From Rhodobacter sp. 24-YEA-8 (lineage in GTDB: Bacteria; Pseudomonadota; Alphaproteobacteria; Rhodobacterales; Rhodobacteraceae): a DNA stretch of 64,000 bases. How positions within the stretch are numbered: position 1 is the first letter of the stretch; each line of letters starts with the position of its first letter. The DNA is taken from contig NZ_FNSK01000001.1 of the NCBI RefSeq assembly GCF_900105075.1, positions 3,321,001 to 3,385,000 on the forward strand. The letters run 5' to 3'. This document shows, piece after piece, positions 42,805-52,167 of the stretch. The position numbers and the translations under genes were made by a program. Below the pieces are notes generated by a model. It searched no databases. It was not told where the DNA came from and saw only the letters and a program-made list of their open reading frames with translations.

Positions 42805-44142
42805 TTATTCGCCCTTGATCAGTTTTCGGCGGATCCAGCCGGAGAGGCTGTCGAGCGCCATGACCATCAGCACGATCAGGATCATGTAATAGGCGACATC
42901 CTCCCAGTCTTTCTGGGTGATGATGGCCTGGGTGAGCAGGAGCCCGATGCCGCCGCCGGTGATGGCGCCGATGACGGTGGCGGAGCGGGTGTTCGACTCA
43001 AAGAGGTAGAGCACCTGCGACATGAGGACGGGTGTGACCTGCGGCAGCACGCCGAACCGCGCGCGCTGCAGGGTGGTGGCGCCGGTGGAGCGGACGCCTT
43101 CGACCTGCTTTTCGTCGATGTTTTCAAGGGCTTCGGAGTAAAGTTTGCCGAAGGTGCCGGTATCGGTGATCAGGATCGCCAAGGCGCCGGTCATCGGGCC
43201 GGGGCCGAAAGCGCGGGCCAGCACGATGGTCCAGATCAGCGCATCGACGCCGCGGATGAAGTCGAAGATGCGGCGCATCACAAAGCGCAGCGGCCCCAGC
43301 GGGTTGAAGTTCCGCGCTGCCATGAAGGCCAGCGGCAGGGCCACGAGGGCTGCGAGGAAGGTGCCGATGAAGGCCATCAGCAGGGTCTCGAACAGGGCCC
43401 AGGCGACCTCGCCATGGTGCCACATTTTGTTAGTCCAGAATTCTGACGCCATATAGCTGATATTGGACCGCGCCGGGTCGATGCGGTCACCGGAGAAGGC
43501 GAGCGATGCGAGGTCCCAGGGGGATTTCTGGAAGAAGGGGCTGTCGGCGGTGAAGAAAAACAGCGCCCAGCCGGCCTGGTAGCGGAAGGTCTCGACCTTG
43601 GAGCGCGAATAGTTGAAGCGGCCCGCCGGGGTGGTGACGGTAATCAGCCGGTCTGAGGCGTTGATCCAGGAGGGCAGCGGCTCTGGCGCGTCGAGGATGA
43701 GCGACTGGCCATCGGCGGAGGGACGGATGTCGATGGTGCCGTAGCCGGGGACGACATAGCGCGCGCCCTGATCATCATAGGTCACGATATTGCCGGAGCC
43801 GAGGTCGATGGTGGTGACACCATCGGTGACGCTGACCCAGTCGGGCAACAGGCCGGGTGGGTAGGCACCACGGTTTTCGCCATCCTTCGAGATTGAAAGC
43901 GCGCCGCTGCGATTGTCGCGGGTGACATGGGTTTTATGCGCCCAGAAATCGGTCAGGAGTATGGCGGCATTGTCGGTTTTGGCGCGCGCGGCGATGCCCG
44001 GGATGTCGAAGGCAAAGAAGATCCAGGTCAGATAGGCGAGGATGATCCCCGGGACGATGAAAGACATCCGCATCCGTTTGCGGAATGTGGCGATCAGGGA
44101 TTCGGTGGTGTGGGTGGCCGGGACATTCAGGCTGATGGTCAT
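42805..44142 (-). CDS. phnE: phosphonate ABC transporter permease, long form
   Basis: 445 residues, inner membrane. One N-terminal helix (about 28-50), an inserted periplasmic segment of roughly 150 residues rich in beta structure (SWAVTDGVTT-like, WVSVTDGVTTIDLGSGNIVT), then a permease domain with several helices. The loop for ATPase contact is EALENIDEKQVEGVRSTGA, matching the EAA-type motif. It is the last gene of the phnCDE-E run, 3 bp after the shorter permease. The two PhnE subunits probably form a heterodimer. Confidence 0.9.
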   Translation of the reverse strand: MTISLNVPATHTTESLIATFRKRMRMSFIVPGIILAYLTWIFFAFDIPGIAARAKTDNAAILLTDFWAHKTHVTRDNRSGALSISKDGENRGAYPPGLLPDWVSVTDGVTTIDLGSGNIVTYDDQGARYVVPGYGTIDIRPSADGQSLILDAPEPLPSWINASDRLITVTTPAGRFNYSRSKVETFRYQAGWALFFFTADSPFFQKSPWDLASLAFSGDRIDPARSNISYMASEFWTNKMWHHGEVAWALFETLLMAFIGTFLAALVALPLAFMAARNFNPLGPLRFVMRRIFDFIRGVDALIWTIVLARAFGPGPMTGALAILITDTGTFGKLYSEALENIDEKQVEGVRSTGATTLQRARFGVLPQVTPVLMSQVLYLFESNTRSATVIGAITGGGIGLLLTQAIITQKDWEDVAYYMILIVLMVMALDSLSGWIRRKLIKGE

Positions 44143-44145
44143 GGC

Positions 44146-45057
44146 TCAGGCCCTCGTCTTCTGGATCGCGCCCCGGACGAGGCGGGTGCGGTAAAAATCG
44201 GTGACCTGGTCGATCAGCACGATGGTGAGGAACAGCAGAAGGAAAATCGCGACCACCTGGTCATATTTCCCCGCGCCCCATTGCATGGCGAGTTTCAGGT
44301 CATAGCCGATGCCGCCGGAACCGACGAAGCCAAGGATCGCCGAGGCGCGGACATTAATCTCGAACCGCAGCATCAGGTAGCTGAGCCAGTTCGGCGCAAC
44401 CTGGGGAATGACGCCGAGCCACATCCGTTGCAGCCAGCCCGCGCCGACCGAGGTCAGGCCCTCGACCGGTTTTACATCGGCGTTTTCAGCGACTTCGGAG
44501 AAGAGTTTCCCCAGGGCCCCCGCCGTATGCAGGCTGATTGCGATCATTGCGGGCACCGGGCCGCCGCCGAGGATGAAGATCAGCATCAGGGCGATCACGA
44601 TTTCGGGGATCGAGCGCGTCAGGTCCATCATTCGGCGGAACAAGGGCGTCAGGCGCGGCCAGCGGGCGAGGCCGCGCGTGGCCAGCAGCGCCAGCAGCGC
44701 CGCCGTGAGGCCGCCGATCAGGGTCGAGACGGCGGCGATATTCACAGTTTCCATCAGCGATGGCAGGAATTGCAGGAAGAGGCCGGGGATATTGGCGCGT
44801 TTCTCCCAGGCTTCAGAAATCACCTCGGAGGGGAAAGCGAAGATCTGCGGCAAGCCGTTGATGAGCCCGCCCGCATTGCGGCTTTCGGCAAGCTGGAAGC
44901 CCGCGATCATCAGCGCAACAAACAGCGCCAGAATGATGCCGCTGTAGAGACGGCGGCGGCGGACCATGTCGAGATAGGCTTCGGTTGTGTCCAGGCTGGT
45001 GCCCGGTTTTCGGTCCGGTCCAGACCCGTTTCCCGGCCCGTAAGCGATATCGACCAT
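44146..45057 (-). CDS. phnE: phosphonate ABC transporter permease, short form
   Basis: 303 residues with a transmembrane domain of about six helices. The cytoplasmic coupling loop is EVAENADVKPVEGLTSVGAG, homologous to that in the long PhnE. The segment DLTRSIPEIVIALMLIFILG is typical of phosphonate and phosphite permeases. It lies 67 bp downstream of phnD, with an intrinsic terminator in the gap, and 3 bp upstream of the second permease gene. Confidence 0.92.
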   Translation of the reverse strand: MVDIAYGPGNGSGPDRKPGTSLDTTEAYLDMVRRRRLYSGIILALFVALMIAGFQLAESRNAGGLINGLPQIFAFPSEVISEAWEKRANIPGLFLQFLPSLMETVNIAAVSTLIGGLTAALLALLATRGLARWPRLTPLFRRMMDLTRSIPEIVIALMLIFILGGGPVPAMIAISLHTAGALGKLFSEVAENADVKPVEGLTSVGAGWLQRMWLGVIPQVAPNWLSYLMLRFEINVRASAILGFVGSGGIGYDLKLAMQWGAGKYDQVVAIFLLLFLTIVLIDQVTDFYRTRLVRGAIQKTRA

Positions 45058-45070
45058 GCTGCCTCCGCGT

Positions 45071-45107
45071 AAAAAGAGGCCGGGCCTTCGATTGGCGAAG
45101 GCCCGGC
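45071..45107 (-). terminator. intrinsic terminator between phnD and phnE
   Basis: A perfect 12-bp stem, GCCGGGCCTTCG (45079-45090) with CGAAGGCCCGGC (45096-45107), followed on the minus strand by CTCTTTTT (T-run at 45071-45075). It probably trims transcription so that phnD mRNA exceeds permease mRNA. Confidence 0.85.
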
Positions 45108-45123
45108 TTTGGATCAGGTGAGA

Positions 45124-46020
45124 TTACTGGCTGTCTTGCAGCTTGCGGGCTTCGACGATGCCGATATAGGCCTCGTGGGTGACCGGCACGAAGTCCAGCG
45201 CCTCGCCTGCGGCGACGCCGTAAGCGCATTCCTTGTTGGTCTCATGCAGGTCGGCGGTCAGCTTGATAACCTTGTCTTTGACGTCCTGGGGCAGGGCCTT
45301 GCGGACGACCATCGGGCCTTCGGGGATCAGGGCCGAGCGCCAGATTTCCTGGATGTCGTTCATATTGACGAGGCCGGCATCGGCCGATTTGCGGAAGGCG
45401 CCCGAATTGTAGCCGTCTTCCCATTCGCCAAGGCCATCAGCCCAGGCGACAGCGGCGTCGAAATCGCCATTGGCGACGCCGACGATGGATTGCTCATGAC
45501 CGCCCGAGAAACGGACTTCCGAGAAATACTGCTCCAGCGGGCCGAATTTTGCGACCATTTCGGCGCCGGGAACCAGGTAGCCCGAGGTCGAGTTCGGCTC
45601 GGCAAAGGCGAATTTCTTGCCCTTGGCGTCTTCGAGCGTCTTGATGCCGGAATCGGTGCGGGCAAAGGCGATCGAATAATAGCCGGTCGATCCGTCCATG
45701 TTTTGCTTGGTCAGAACAGCCTCAACCGATTCCGGGTCGGTGATATAGGCTTTGGCGTAACCGCTCGCGCCCATCCAGGCGAGGTCGATGGTGCCGCCAA
45801 GCAGGCCCTGGATCACGCCGTCATAATCGGCGGGGGTGAAGACTTTGACCGGAACGCCAAGCGCTTCTTCGATGGCGGCGCGGTAGCACTCGTTCGAGGT
45901 CATGCGGTCCTGTGCGTTCTCGCCGCCGAGGATGCCGAGGTTGAACTGTTTGATTTCCTGGGCCTGCGCCATGCCGGTCAGGGCGGTGGTCACGGCCAGA
46001 GCCAGTGCGATCTTTTTCAT
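45124..46020 (-). CDS. phnD: phosphonate-binding periplasmic protein
   Basis: 298 residues. A signal peptide ends at MAQAQE. The family core is LGILGGENAQDRMTSNE (near 29-45), then VFTPADYDGVIQGLLGGTID, AWMGASGYAKAY and FAEPNSTSGYLVPGAEM. It delivers phosphonates to the PhnE permeases. The ATG at 46018-46020 has GGAG upstream; an in-frame ATG at 46030-46032 is less likely. Intrinsic terminators lie both upstream (after phnC) and downstream. Confidence 0.95.
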   Translation of the reverse strand: MKKIALALAVTTALTGMAQAQEIKQFNLGILGGENAQDRMTSNECYRAAIEEALGVPVKVFTPADYDGVIQGLLGGTIDLAWMGASGYAKAYITDPESVEAVLTKQNMDGSTGYYSIAFARTDSGIKTLEDAKGKKFAFAEPNSTSGYLVPGAEMVAKFGPLEQYFSEVRFSGGHEQSIVGVANGDFDAAVAWADGLGEWEDGYNSGAFRKSADAGLVNMNDIQEIWRSALIPEGPMVVRKALPQDVKDKVIKLTADLHETNKECAYGVAAGEALDFVPVTHEAYIGIVEARKLQDSQ

Positions 46021-46044
46021 GGTCTTCTCCATGGAGGGGTAAAG

Positions 46045-46074
46045 AAAAACCCCGGCACGCGGGCGCGTCCGGGG
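46045..46074 (-). terminator. intrinsic terminator between phnC and phnD
   Basis: Inverted repeat CCCCGGCACGCG / CGCGTCCGGGG (46050-46074, one unpaired base), followed on the minus strand by TTTTTC (46045-46049). It sits in a 60-bp gap, so phnD either needs readthrough or has its own promoter. Confidence 0.8.
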
Positions 46075-46080
46075 AATGGG

Positions 46081-46899
46081 TTACGACATCAGCGTGTCGG
46101 CGTAAGAGCGGTCGGCGCCGGTGTCAGACGGGATTGCGGTCGAGGTCGCAGCTTCGTTGAAGCTTTCATCCGCGCCGTAAATGTCACGCGCCACGCCGGT
46201 CGAAAGCTGGTCAGGCGTGCCGTCGAACACCACGCGGCCATCGCGCATCCCGATCACCCGGTCACAGTAACGGCGGGCGGTGTCGAGCGTGTGCAGGTTC
46301 GCGATCACCATGCGGCCGTCTTCGACATTGATCGCTTTCAGCGTATCCATCACGACCTGAGCGTTCATCGGGTCCAAAGACGCGATTGGTTCGTCGGCGA
46401 GGATGATTTTCGGGTCCTGCATCAGCGCGCGGGCAATCGCGACGCGTTGCTGCTGGCCGCCGGACAGCGCTTCGGCGCGTTTCGGGGCCTGTTCCTGGAT
46501 TCCGAGCCGGTCGAGGATTTCCAGCGCTTTCAGGATATCGGTTCGCGACCAGATGTTGAACAAAGTCTGCAAGGACGAACGGCGGTTCAGGATGCCATGC
46601 AGCACATTCGAGGCCACATCCATGCGCGGCACCAGATTGAACTGCTGGAAGATCATCGCGCACTGGCTTTGCCAGGCGCGGGCCTCGCGACCCTTCAGCG
46701 CCAGCACATTGCGACCATCAACCAGGATCTCGCCCGAAGACGCGTCCAGCAGGCGGTTCATCATCCTGAGGAAGGTGGATTTACCCGCCCCCGACCGCCC
46801 GATGATGCCCACAAAACCCGGGCCGTCGATGCGGAAACTGACATTGTCCACGGCCGCTTTCTGGCCAAACATCCGGGTAACGGATTTTACTTCCAGCAT
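46081..46899 (-). CDS. phnC: phosphonate ABC transporter ATP-binding protein
   Basis: 272 residues. Walker [10 protein letters not shown] (near 36-44), signature [15 protein letters not shown], Walker [14 protein letters not shown]-loop NLHTLD. Energises phosphonate uptake with PhnD and PhnE. The ATG at 46897-46899 begins the phnC-D-E-E run; two inverted repeats lie just upstream. Confidence 0.95.
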   Translation of the reverse strand: MLEVKSVTRMFGQKAAVDNVSFRIDGPGFVGIIGRSGAGKSTFLRMMNRLLDASSGEILVDGRNVLALKGREARAWQSQCAMIFQQFNLVPRMDVASNVLHGILNRRSSLQTLFNIWSRTDILKALEILDRLGIQEQAPKRAEALSGGQQQRVAIARALMQDPKIILADEPIASLDPMNAQVVMDTLKAINVEDGRMVIANLHTLDTARRYCDRVIGMRDGRVVFDGTPDQLSTGVARDIYGADESFNEAATSTAIPSDTGADRSYADTLMS

Positions 46900-46902
46900 G
46901 AG

Positions 46903-46967
46903 GGTCCGCCTCTGATTTCCTCAGGCGGACCTATTGGGCTTTTGTGACATCGGGTTCTCTCCGATGT
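46903..46967. promoter_or_regulatory. two inverted repeats in the phnC leader
   Basis: GGTCCGCCT (46903-46911) with AGGCGGACC (46923-46931), and ACATCGG (46947-46953) with CCGATGT (46961-46967). They lie between the oxidase stop and the phnC start and could be a leader hairpin plus an operator. No clear Pho box is visible. Confidence 0.5.
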
Positions 46968-47003
46968 GAAACTTGCGTAACGGCGGCGGGCCTTGGCCCC
47001 CGT

Positions 47004-48413
47004 TTACCTTGCGGGAATGACCTTGCCGGGGTTCATCAGCCCTGAAGGATCCAGCGCCGATTTCACCGCCCGCATCACATCCAGCGCCACCGGATCCTTT
47101 CTGCGCCGCATCGAGGCCAGTTTCGAAAGACCGATGCCATGTTCGGCCGAGAAGGAGCCGCCGAGTTCTGCGACCATGTCCTCGATGCAGTTCATCACCT
47201 GATCCTCATGGCCCTCTGCCGCCGGATAGACCGAGAAATGCAGATTGCCATCGCCCAGATGGCCGACAGTGATCGTTCCCGCGCCGGGCGAGATCGCTTC
47301 AAGCCGGGCAACGATGCCGGTCAGGAAAGTGTCCACCCGGTCCACCGGCAGGCAGATATCGGTATCCACAAACGGGTGGAGGCCGTGGCAGATTTCGGCG
47401 GCGGCCTCACGCCGGGCCCAGATCGCCATGCGCTGCGCCTCGGATTGCGCGATGATGGCGTCTTCGATCAGCCCCTCTTCGAGCATCGCGCCCAGGACAG
47501 ATTCCAGCTTTGCGACCAGGGGCACCTGGCCATCAGGGCCCGGATCGGCCTCTTCGGCGGATGTTGTCGCGGCCTCGATCAGCAGCGTCACGGGGGGGAT
47601 GGTTGCGAAGGGCTGGCCGAGATCCGGGCGCGCTTTCGACAGCTGGCGCGAATAATCCTCTGGCATCAGCTCAAAGGCCTCGACGCGGCCGCCGGTCGCC
47701 TCCTGCATCCGATTGAGCAAACCAAGCGCCTTTGGCAGGCTGTCTGCCGCCACGACGGCGGTGGCATGGGCGCGGGGCGCCGGGACCAGCTTCATCACCG
47801 CGGCCGTAATGATGCCCAGAGTGCCCTCGGCGCCGATGAACAGCTGTTTCAGATCATAGCCGGAATTGTCTTTATGCAGCTCGCTCATCAGGTTCAGCAC
47901 CCGGCCATCGGCCAGCACCACCTCAATCCCGAGACAAAGCCCGCGCGTCGAGCCATAGCGCAGCACGTTTGAGCCGCCTGCATTGGTCGACAGCGCGCCG
48001 CCAAGCATCGCCGAGCCGCGCGCGCCGAACCAGAGCGGGAAGTAAAGCCCTTCCGCCTCGGCGGCCTCATGGATCTTTTGCAGGATAACGCCGGCCTCGG
48101 CGATCACAAGGCGCGCGCCCGCGCGCAGCTCGCGGATGCGGTTCATCCGGTCAAGGCTGATCATCACGCCGCCCACAGCCATCGTGCCGCCGACAAGGCC
48201 GGTATTGCCGCCGACCGGGACCACAGTCACCCCGGCCTCTGCCGCCACGCGCAGGCAGGCTGCCACTTCTGCGGTGGAGCCGGGCCGTAGCACCGCGACC
48301 GGTGTGCCGTGGTAATGGCCCATCCAGTCATCGGCATATTTGCGCGTGTCGTCGCCGGTCAGCACATAGGCCGCGCCTATCGCGGCCTGCAATTCCGTCA
48401 GCACCCTGTCCAT
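47004..48413 (-). CDS. FAD-linked oxidoreductase, GlcD/D-2-hydroxyacid dehydrogenase type
   Basis: 469 residues. A PCMH-type FAD-binding domain (about 35-215) includes VTVVPVGGNTGLVGGTMAV and GGALSTNAGGSNVLRYG. The C-terminal FAD-oxidase domain ends with VGHLGDGNLHFSVYP, then FSAEHGIGLSK, the conserved catalytic His-containing motifs. The family includes D-lactate, glycolate (GlcD) and D-2-hydroxyglutarate dehydrogenases; sequence alone does not choose between them. It is on the same strand as phnC, with 104 bp between. Confidence 0.88.
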   Translation of the reverse strand: MDRVLTELQAAIGAAYVLTGDDTRKYADDWMGHYHGTPVAVLRPGSTAEVAACLRVAAEAGVTVVPVGGNTGLVGGTMAVGGVMISLDRMNRIRELRAGARLVIAEAGVILQKIHEAAEAEGLYFPLWFGARGSAMLGGALSTNAGGSNVLRYGSTRGLCLGIEVVLADGRVLNLMSELHKDNSGYDLKQLFIGAEGTLGIITAAVMKLVPAPRAHATAVVAADSLPKALGLLNRMQEATGGRVEAFELMPEDYSRQLSKARPDLGQPFATIPPVTLLIEAATTSAEEADPGPDGQVPLVAKLESVLGAMLEEGLIEDAIIAQSEAQRMAIWARREAAAEICHGLHPFVDTDICLPVDRVDTFLTGIVARLEAISPGAGTITVGHLGDGNLHFSVYPAAEGHEDQVMNCIEDMVAELGGSFSAEHGIGLSKLASMRRRKDPVALDVMRAVKSALDPSGLMNPGKVIPAR

Positions 48414-48800
48414 CCGGCTTTCTCCTGATTTCCGTCAGGGGAGTATCTGCGCGCCGCCGCCACCGGGATCAAGCAAGATCAGAAGATCACGACGTCGCTA
48501 TGGGGCAGCGCCATTAGTCGTGCCGGCCTGGAAGGCCGCAGCGGCAGGGGGTTCGGTGGTCAGATTGTCGCGCGGCAGGTCATTGCTGCCGCGCCCGTGC
48601 CGCCAGTTGCATGTTTCACGACGTTTAGCGCCCCGTCGGTCTCACTGCCGGTGACGGCACCTCCGTTCAGAAAATTTCCCTGCCTCCCGAAGGATGAAAG
48701 CCCCATTCAGCCCCCGCCCCTGGCGGTCGGCGGCGCGCAAAAGAAAACCGCTGACACCCGGATGGGGTGCCAGCGGTGTTTTCGGGTGACGTCAGCGATC
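48414..48800. other. intergenic 387 bp; no gene seen
   Basis: No open frame with coding features. It contains a short perfect inverted repeat GCGGCAG-N7-CTGCCGC in the 48575-48600 area and the isocitrate dehydrogenase terminator near its right end. The oxidoreductase promoter should lie in the left part. Confidence 0.6.
48747..48777 (-). terminator. intrinsic terminator of icd
   Basis: A 13-bp stem with one mismatch, ACCGCTGACACCC (48747-48759) and GGGTGCCAGCGGT (48765-48777), flanked by T-rich sequence on both strands (GTTTTC on the minus strand). Confidence 0.85.
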
Positions 48801-51014
48801 TCAGTCGATGATTGCGTTCAACGTCCTGGATGGGCGCATCACAGCAGCGGTTTTTGCGGCATCGCCATGATAATAGCCGCCAAGATCAACCGGCTTGCCA
48901 CGATCAGCGCGCAGTTCGGCGGTGATGGTGGCCTCGCCTTCGGACAGGGCTTTCGCGATGGGGGCGAATTCCGCAGCCAGTTCGGCGTCGGAATTCTGTT
49001 TCGCCAGCGCGTCGGCCCAATAAAGTGCGAACCAGAAATGGCTGTCGCGATTGTCGGGCTGGCCGGCCTTGCGGCCCGGGCTGCGGTCATGGTCCAGGAT
49101 GCCCTGGGTCGCCTGATCCACGGCTGCGCCAAGGACGCGCGCCTTCTCATTGCCGGTCGCTTCCGCGAGGAAGCTGAGGCTTTCGCCAAGTGCGCAGAAT
49201 TCACCGAGGCTGTCCCAGCGGAGGTGGTTTTCCTCCATCAGCTGCTGCACATGTTTCGGGGCCGAACCGCCGGCGCCGGTCTCGAACATGCCGCCGCCCT
49301 GCATCAGTTTCACGATGGAAAGCATCTTGGCCGAGGTGCCCAGTTCCAGGATCGGGAAGAGGTCGGTCAGGTAGTCACGCAGCACATTGCCGGTGATCGC
49401 GATCGAATCTTTGCCCGCACGGATGGTCTCGAACGAAAGCCGGGTTGCCTCGCGCGGTGCCAGAACCTGGAATTTCGCCTCGACGCCTTTATCCTTCAGG
49501 ATCGGGCGGACATAGGCCAGCAGTTCCCGGTCATGGGCGCGGGCCTCATCCAGCCAGAAGATCGCCTGGCAGCCTTCGAGCCGCTGGCGGTCGATGGCCA
49601 GCTGCACCCAGTCGAGGATCGCGGCTTTGCGGGTCGAACACAGGCGCCAGATATCGCCCTTTTCCACCTTATGCTCGTGCAGCACATCGCCATTCGCCGC
49701 GATGACGCGGACGGTGCCATCCTCGGGGATTTCGAAGGTGGTCGGGTGCGAGCCATATTCCTCGGCCTTTTGCGCCATCAGACCGATATTCTGCACCGTG
49801 CCTGCGGTCGCAGGATCCAGCGCGCCGGTCTCGATGAAATATTTCACGCTTTCATCATAGACGGGGGCGTAAGACGTATCCGGGATCACGCAGACCGTAT
49901 CTGCCTCTTTGCCATCCGGACCCCAGCCCTTGCCGCCCGCGCGCAAAAGCGCCGGCATCGAGGCGTCGATGATCACATCCGAGGGCACATGCAGGTTGGT
50001 GATGCCCTTATCCGAATTCACCATGTAAAGCGGCGGGCGCGCCGCCATGGTCGCATCGATATCGGCGAGGATCGCCGCGCCATCCGGCAGCGACCTGATC
50101 TGTGCGAGCAGGCTGCCAAGCCCGCCATTCGCGTCGAGACCGGCCAGGTCCGGGTGTTTCTCGTAAACCGGTTTCAGCCAGGCCTTCACCACATGGCCGA
50201 AGATGATCGGGTCCGACACCTTCATCATCGTGGCTTTCAGATGGACCGAGAACAGGATGCCTTCGGCTTTGGTCTTTTCGATCTCATCCGCCAGAAACGC
50301 ATCCAGCGCTTTCGCCGACATGAAGGTCGCGTCCACCACGGTGCCTTCGGGCAGGCTGTCGCCTTCTTTCAGCACAGTGACCTTGCCCGATGCGCCAGAG
50401 AGCTCGATCTTCACGGGGCCGGCCTGTGCAGCGCTCAGGGTGACCGAGGTCTCGTTCGAGAAGAAATCGCCGCCCGACATCGCAGCCACGCGGGTTTTGC
50501 TGTCCGCCGCCCATTTGCCCATCGAATGCGGATGCGCTTTGGCGTAATTCTTCACCGCTTTCGCGGCGCGGCGGTCGGAATTTCCTTCGCGCAACACCGG
50601 GTTCACGGCCGAGCCCTTGATCGCATCGTAGCGCGCGCGGATCTCTTTTTCCTCAGCCGTCGCGGGTTCCGCCGGGTAATCCGGCAGGGCGTAGCCCTGG
50701 CCCTGCAGTTCCTTGATCGCCGCCACCAGCTGCGGCACCGAGGCCGACACATTCGGCAGCTTGATCACATTGGCCTCGGGCGTCTTCACCCATTCGCCCA
50801 GACCCGCAAGATCATCGGCCTGTTTCTGTGCCGCGGTCAGACGTTCCGGGAAGGCCGAGATGATGCGGCCCGCCAGCGAAATGTCACGGGTCGCAACCGA
50901 GATCCCGGCCGCTTTCGCAAAACGCTGGACGATCGGCAGCAGCGAGTATGAGGCGAGTTCCGGTGCCTCATCCACTTTGGTGTAAACGATTGCGGGCATT
51001 CCCTTGTCGGCCAT
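48801..51014 (-). CDS. icd: NADP-dependent isocitrate dehydrogenase, monomeric type
   Basis: 737 residues, the length of the monomeric (about 80 kDa) IDH class, unrelated in length to the 416-residue dimeric enzyme. Converts isocitrate to 2-oxoglutarate and NADPH. Signatures are [20 protein letters not shown], the substrate region [27 protein letters not shown] and [24 protein letters not shown] [18 protein letters not shown]. The ATG at 51012-51014 has GGAGGA upstream; the ATG at 50997-50999 would give the more usual MPxIxYT start. The product feeds the 2-oxoglutarate dehydrogenase operon further along the window. Confidence 0.96.
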   Translation of the reverse strand: MADKGMPAIVYTKVDEAPELASYSLLPIVQRFAKAAGISVATRDISLAGRIISAFPERLTAAQKQADDLAGLGEWVKTPEANVIKLPNVSASVPQLVAAIKELQGQGYALPDYPAEPATAEEKEIRARYDAIKGSAVNPVLREGNSDRRAAKAVKNYAKAHPHSMGKWAADSKTRVAAMSGGDFFSNETSVTLSAAQAGPVKIELSGASGKVTVLKEGDSLPEGTVVDATFMSAKALDAFLADEIEKTKAEGILFSVHLKATMMKVSDPIIFGHVVKAWLKPVYEKHPDLAGLDANGGLGSLLAQIRSLPDGAAILADIDATMAARPPLYMVNSDKGITNLHVPSDVIIDASMPALLRAGGKGWGPDGKEADTVCVIPDTSYAPVYDESVKYFIETGALDPATAGTVQNIGLMAQKAEEYGSHPTTFEIPEDGTVRVIAANGDVLHEHKVEKGDIWRLCSTRKAAILDWVQLAIDRQRLEGCQAIFWLDEARAHDRELLAYVRPILKDKGVEAKFQVLAPREATRLSFETIRAGKDSIAITGNVLRDYLTDLFPILELGTSAKMLSIVKLMQGGGMFETGAGGSAPKHVQQLMEENHLRWDSLGEFCALGESLSFLAEATGNEKARVLGAAVDQATQGILDHDRSPGRKAGQPDNRDSHFWFALYWADALAKQNSDAELAAEFAPIAKALSEGEATITAELRADRGKPVDLGGYYHGDAAKTAAVMRPSRTLNAIID

Positions 51015-51384
51015 GGTCGGCTGATCCTCCGTTAGCGATTCACGTCATCCGCCCGGGGCTGAATGGGGCGGTCAATGCCGGGGCCCCGTGCCTTGGATGC
51101 AGCCCTGACGACCCCGCGCCGGCGCTGCCCTGCAAGGGGCAATTCAACTCTGTGCCTCTTCTGGGCGACAGTTGCCGCCGGTGCAACTGTGCAACCGCAG
51201 CAAAGGCTGATTTTTCCGTATTTTCGCCGGTTTTGCGGGGCCGGTAAGGCCCGTGAGGGCCTGATTGCCATAACCGGCGCGCGCCTTGCGCCAGAATGTG
51301 ATCACAAGAGACGGCGCAGAGGGGCTTGTGCAAATCCCGACCGGGCCTGAAAATGGCTGAAACGGTTGTGAGGAGCCCGCCCGG
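51015..51384. other. 370-bp divergent intergenic region; no gene seen
   Basis: Lies between icd (minus) and the FAH-family gene (plus) and should hold both promoters. It contains the perfect palindrome TGTGATCACA at 51297-51306, a possible CRP/FNR-superfamily or other dimer site. No convincing reading frame. Confidence 0.5.
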
Positions 51385-52089
51385 ATGCCCGATTCACAAG
51401 AAGCCGCCCGTTGGGTGATCACACCGCCGCCGCAGCCGGGCCTGCCGGTCCTGGGAACGGATGAGCGCTTTCCGGTCGGGCGCATTTTCTGCATCGGGCG
51501 CAATTATGCCGCCCATGCTGTCGAGATGGGCCATGACCCGGATCGTGAGCCGCCGTTCTTCTTCCTCAAAAGTGCGGACAGCATCCTGACCGGGGATACG
51601 ATGCCTTACCCCGCTGCGACCAGCGATCTGCATCACGAGGTCGAGCTGGTGGTGGCACTGTCCAAAGGGGGGCGGGATATACCTGAAAGCGCGGCGCCGG
51701 ATCATGTCTGGGGCTATGGTATCGGCCTCGACATGACGCGCCGCGACCTCCAGTCCGAGGCAAAAAAACTCGGCCGCCCCTGGGAGATCGCGAAAAGCTT
51801 TGAAAACTCTGCGCCCTGCGGACCGCTGGTGCCAGTGTCCCTGGTCGGTCACCCGGTATCCGGCGCCATCACGCTTGCCGTGAATGGTGACCGCCGGCAG
51901 GAGGGCGATCTGAACCAGATGATCTGGAAAGTGCCGGAAATCATCGCCGTGCTGTCGCGGTTCTTCACCCTTCGCCCCGGCGACATCATCATGACCGGCA
52001 CCCCTGCAGGTGTCGGAGCGGTGGGGCGCGGTGATCTGCTGGTGGCCCATATCGACGGCATCGGGGATCTCACGCTGCGTCTTGTCTGA
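51385..52089 (+). CDS. fumarylacetoacetate hydrolase family protein
   Basis: 234 residues. The FAH fold has IFCIGRNYAAHAVEMG, PFFFLKSADSILTGDT, the metal-binding HHEVELVV (Glu pair), and MTGTPAGVGAV. The family covers C-C hydrolases and decarboxylases such as fumarylpyruvate hydrolase and oxaloacetate decarboxylase; size and motifs resemble the short YcgM-type members. The substrate is unknown. The ATG at 51385 is preceded by GAGGAG at a slightly long spacing. Confidence 0.88.
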   Translation: MPDSQEAARWVITPPPQPGLPVLGTDERFPVGRIFCIGRNYAAHAVEMGHDPDREPPFFFLKSADSILTGDTMPYPAATSDLHHEVELVVALSKGGRDIPESAAPDHVWGYGIGLDMTRRDLQSEAKKLGRPWEIAKSFENSAPCGPLVPVSLVGHPVSGAITLAVNGDRRQEGDLNQMIWKVPEIIAVLSRFFTLRPGDIIMTGTPAGVGAVGRGDLLVAHIDGIGDLTLRLV

Positions 52090-52167
52090 ACGGCGCGAAG
52101 ATCTGCACGGGCTTTTCTCTGCCGGCGCGGTGACCTATGCAGGGCGCATAATCATGAGGAGGCGCCC

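Noticed and set aside
45109..46947. 612-codon plus-strand open frame across phnD and phnC
   Set aside because: Antisense of two clear transporter genes and crosses their terminators.
46900..47003. Pho box upstream of phnC
   Set aside because: No pair of CTGTCAT-like repeats at the right spacing; only inverted repeats were seen.
48597..50951. 784-codon plus-strand open frame
   Set aside because: Antisense of isocitrate dehydrogenase; composition is that of a shadow frame.
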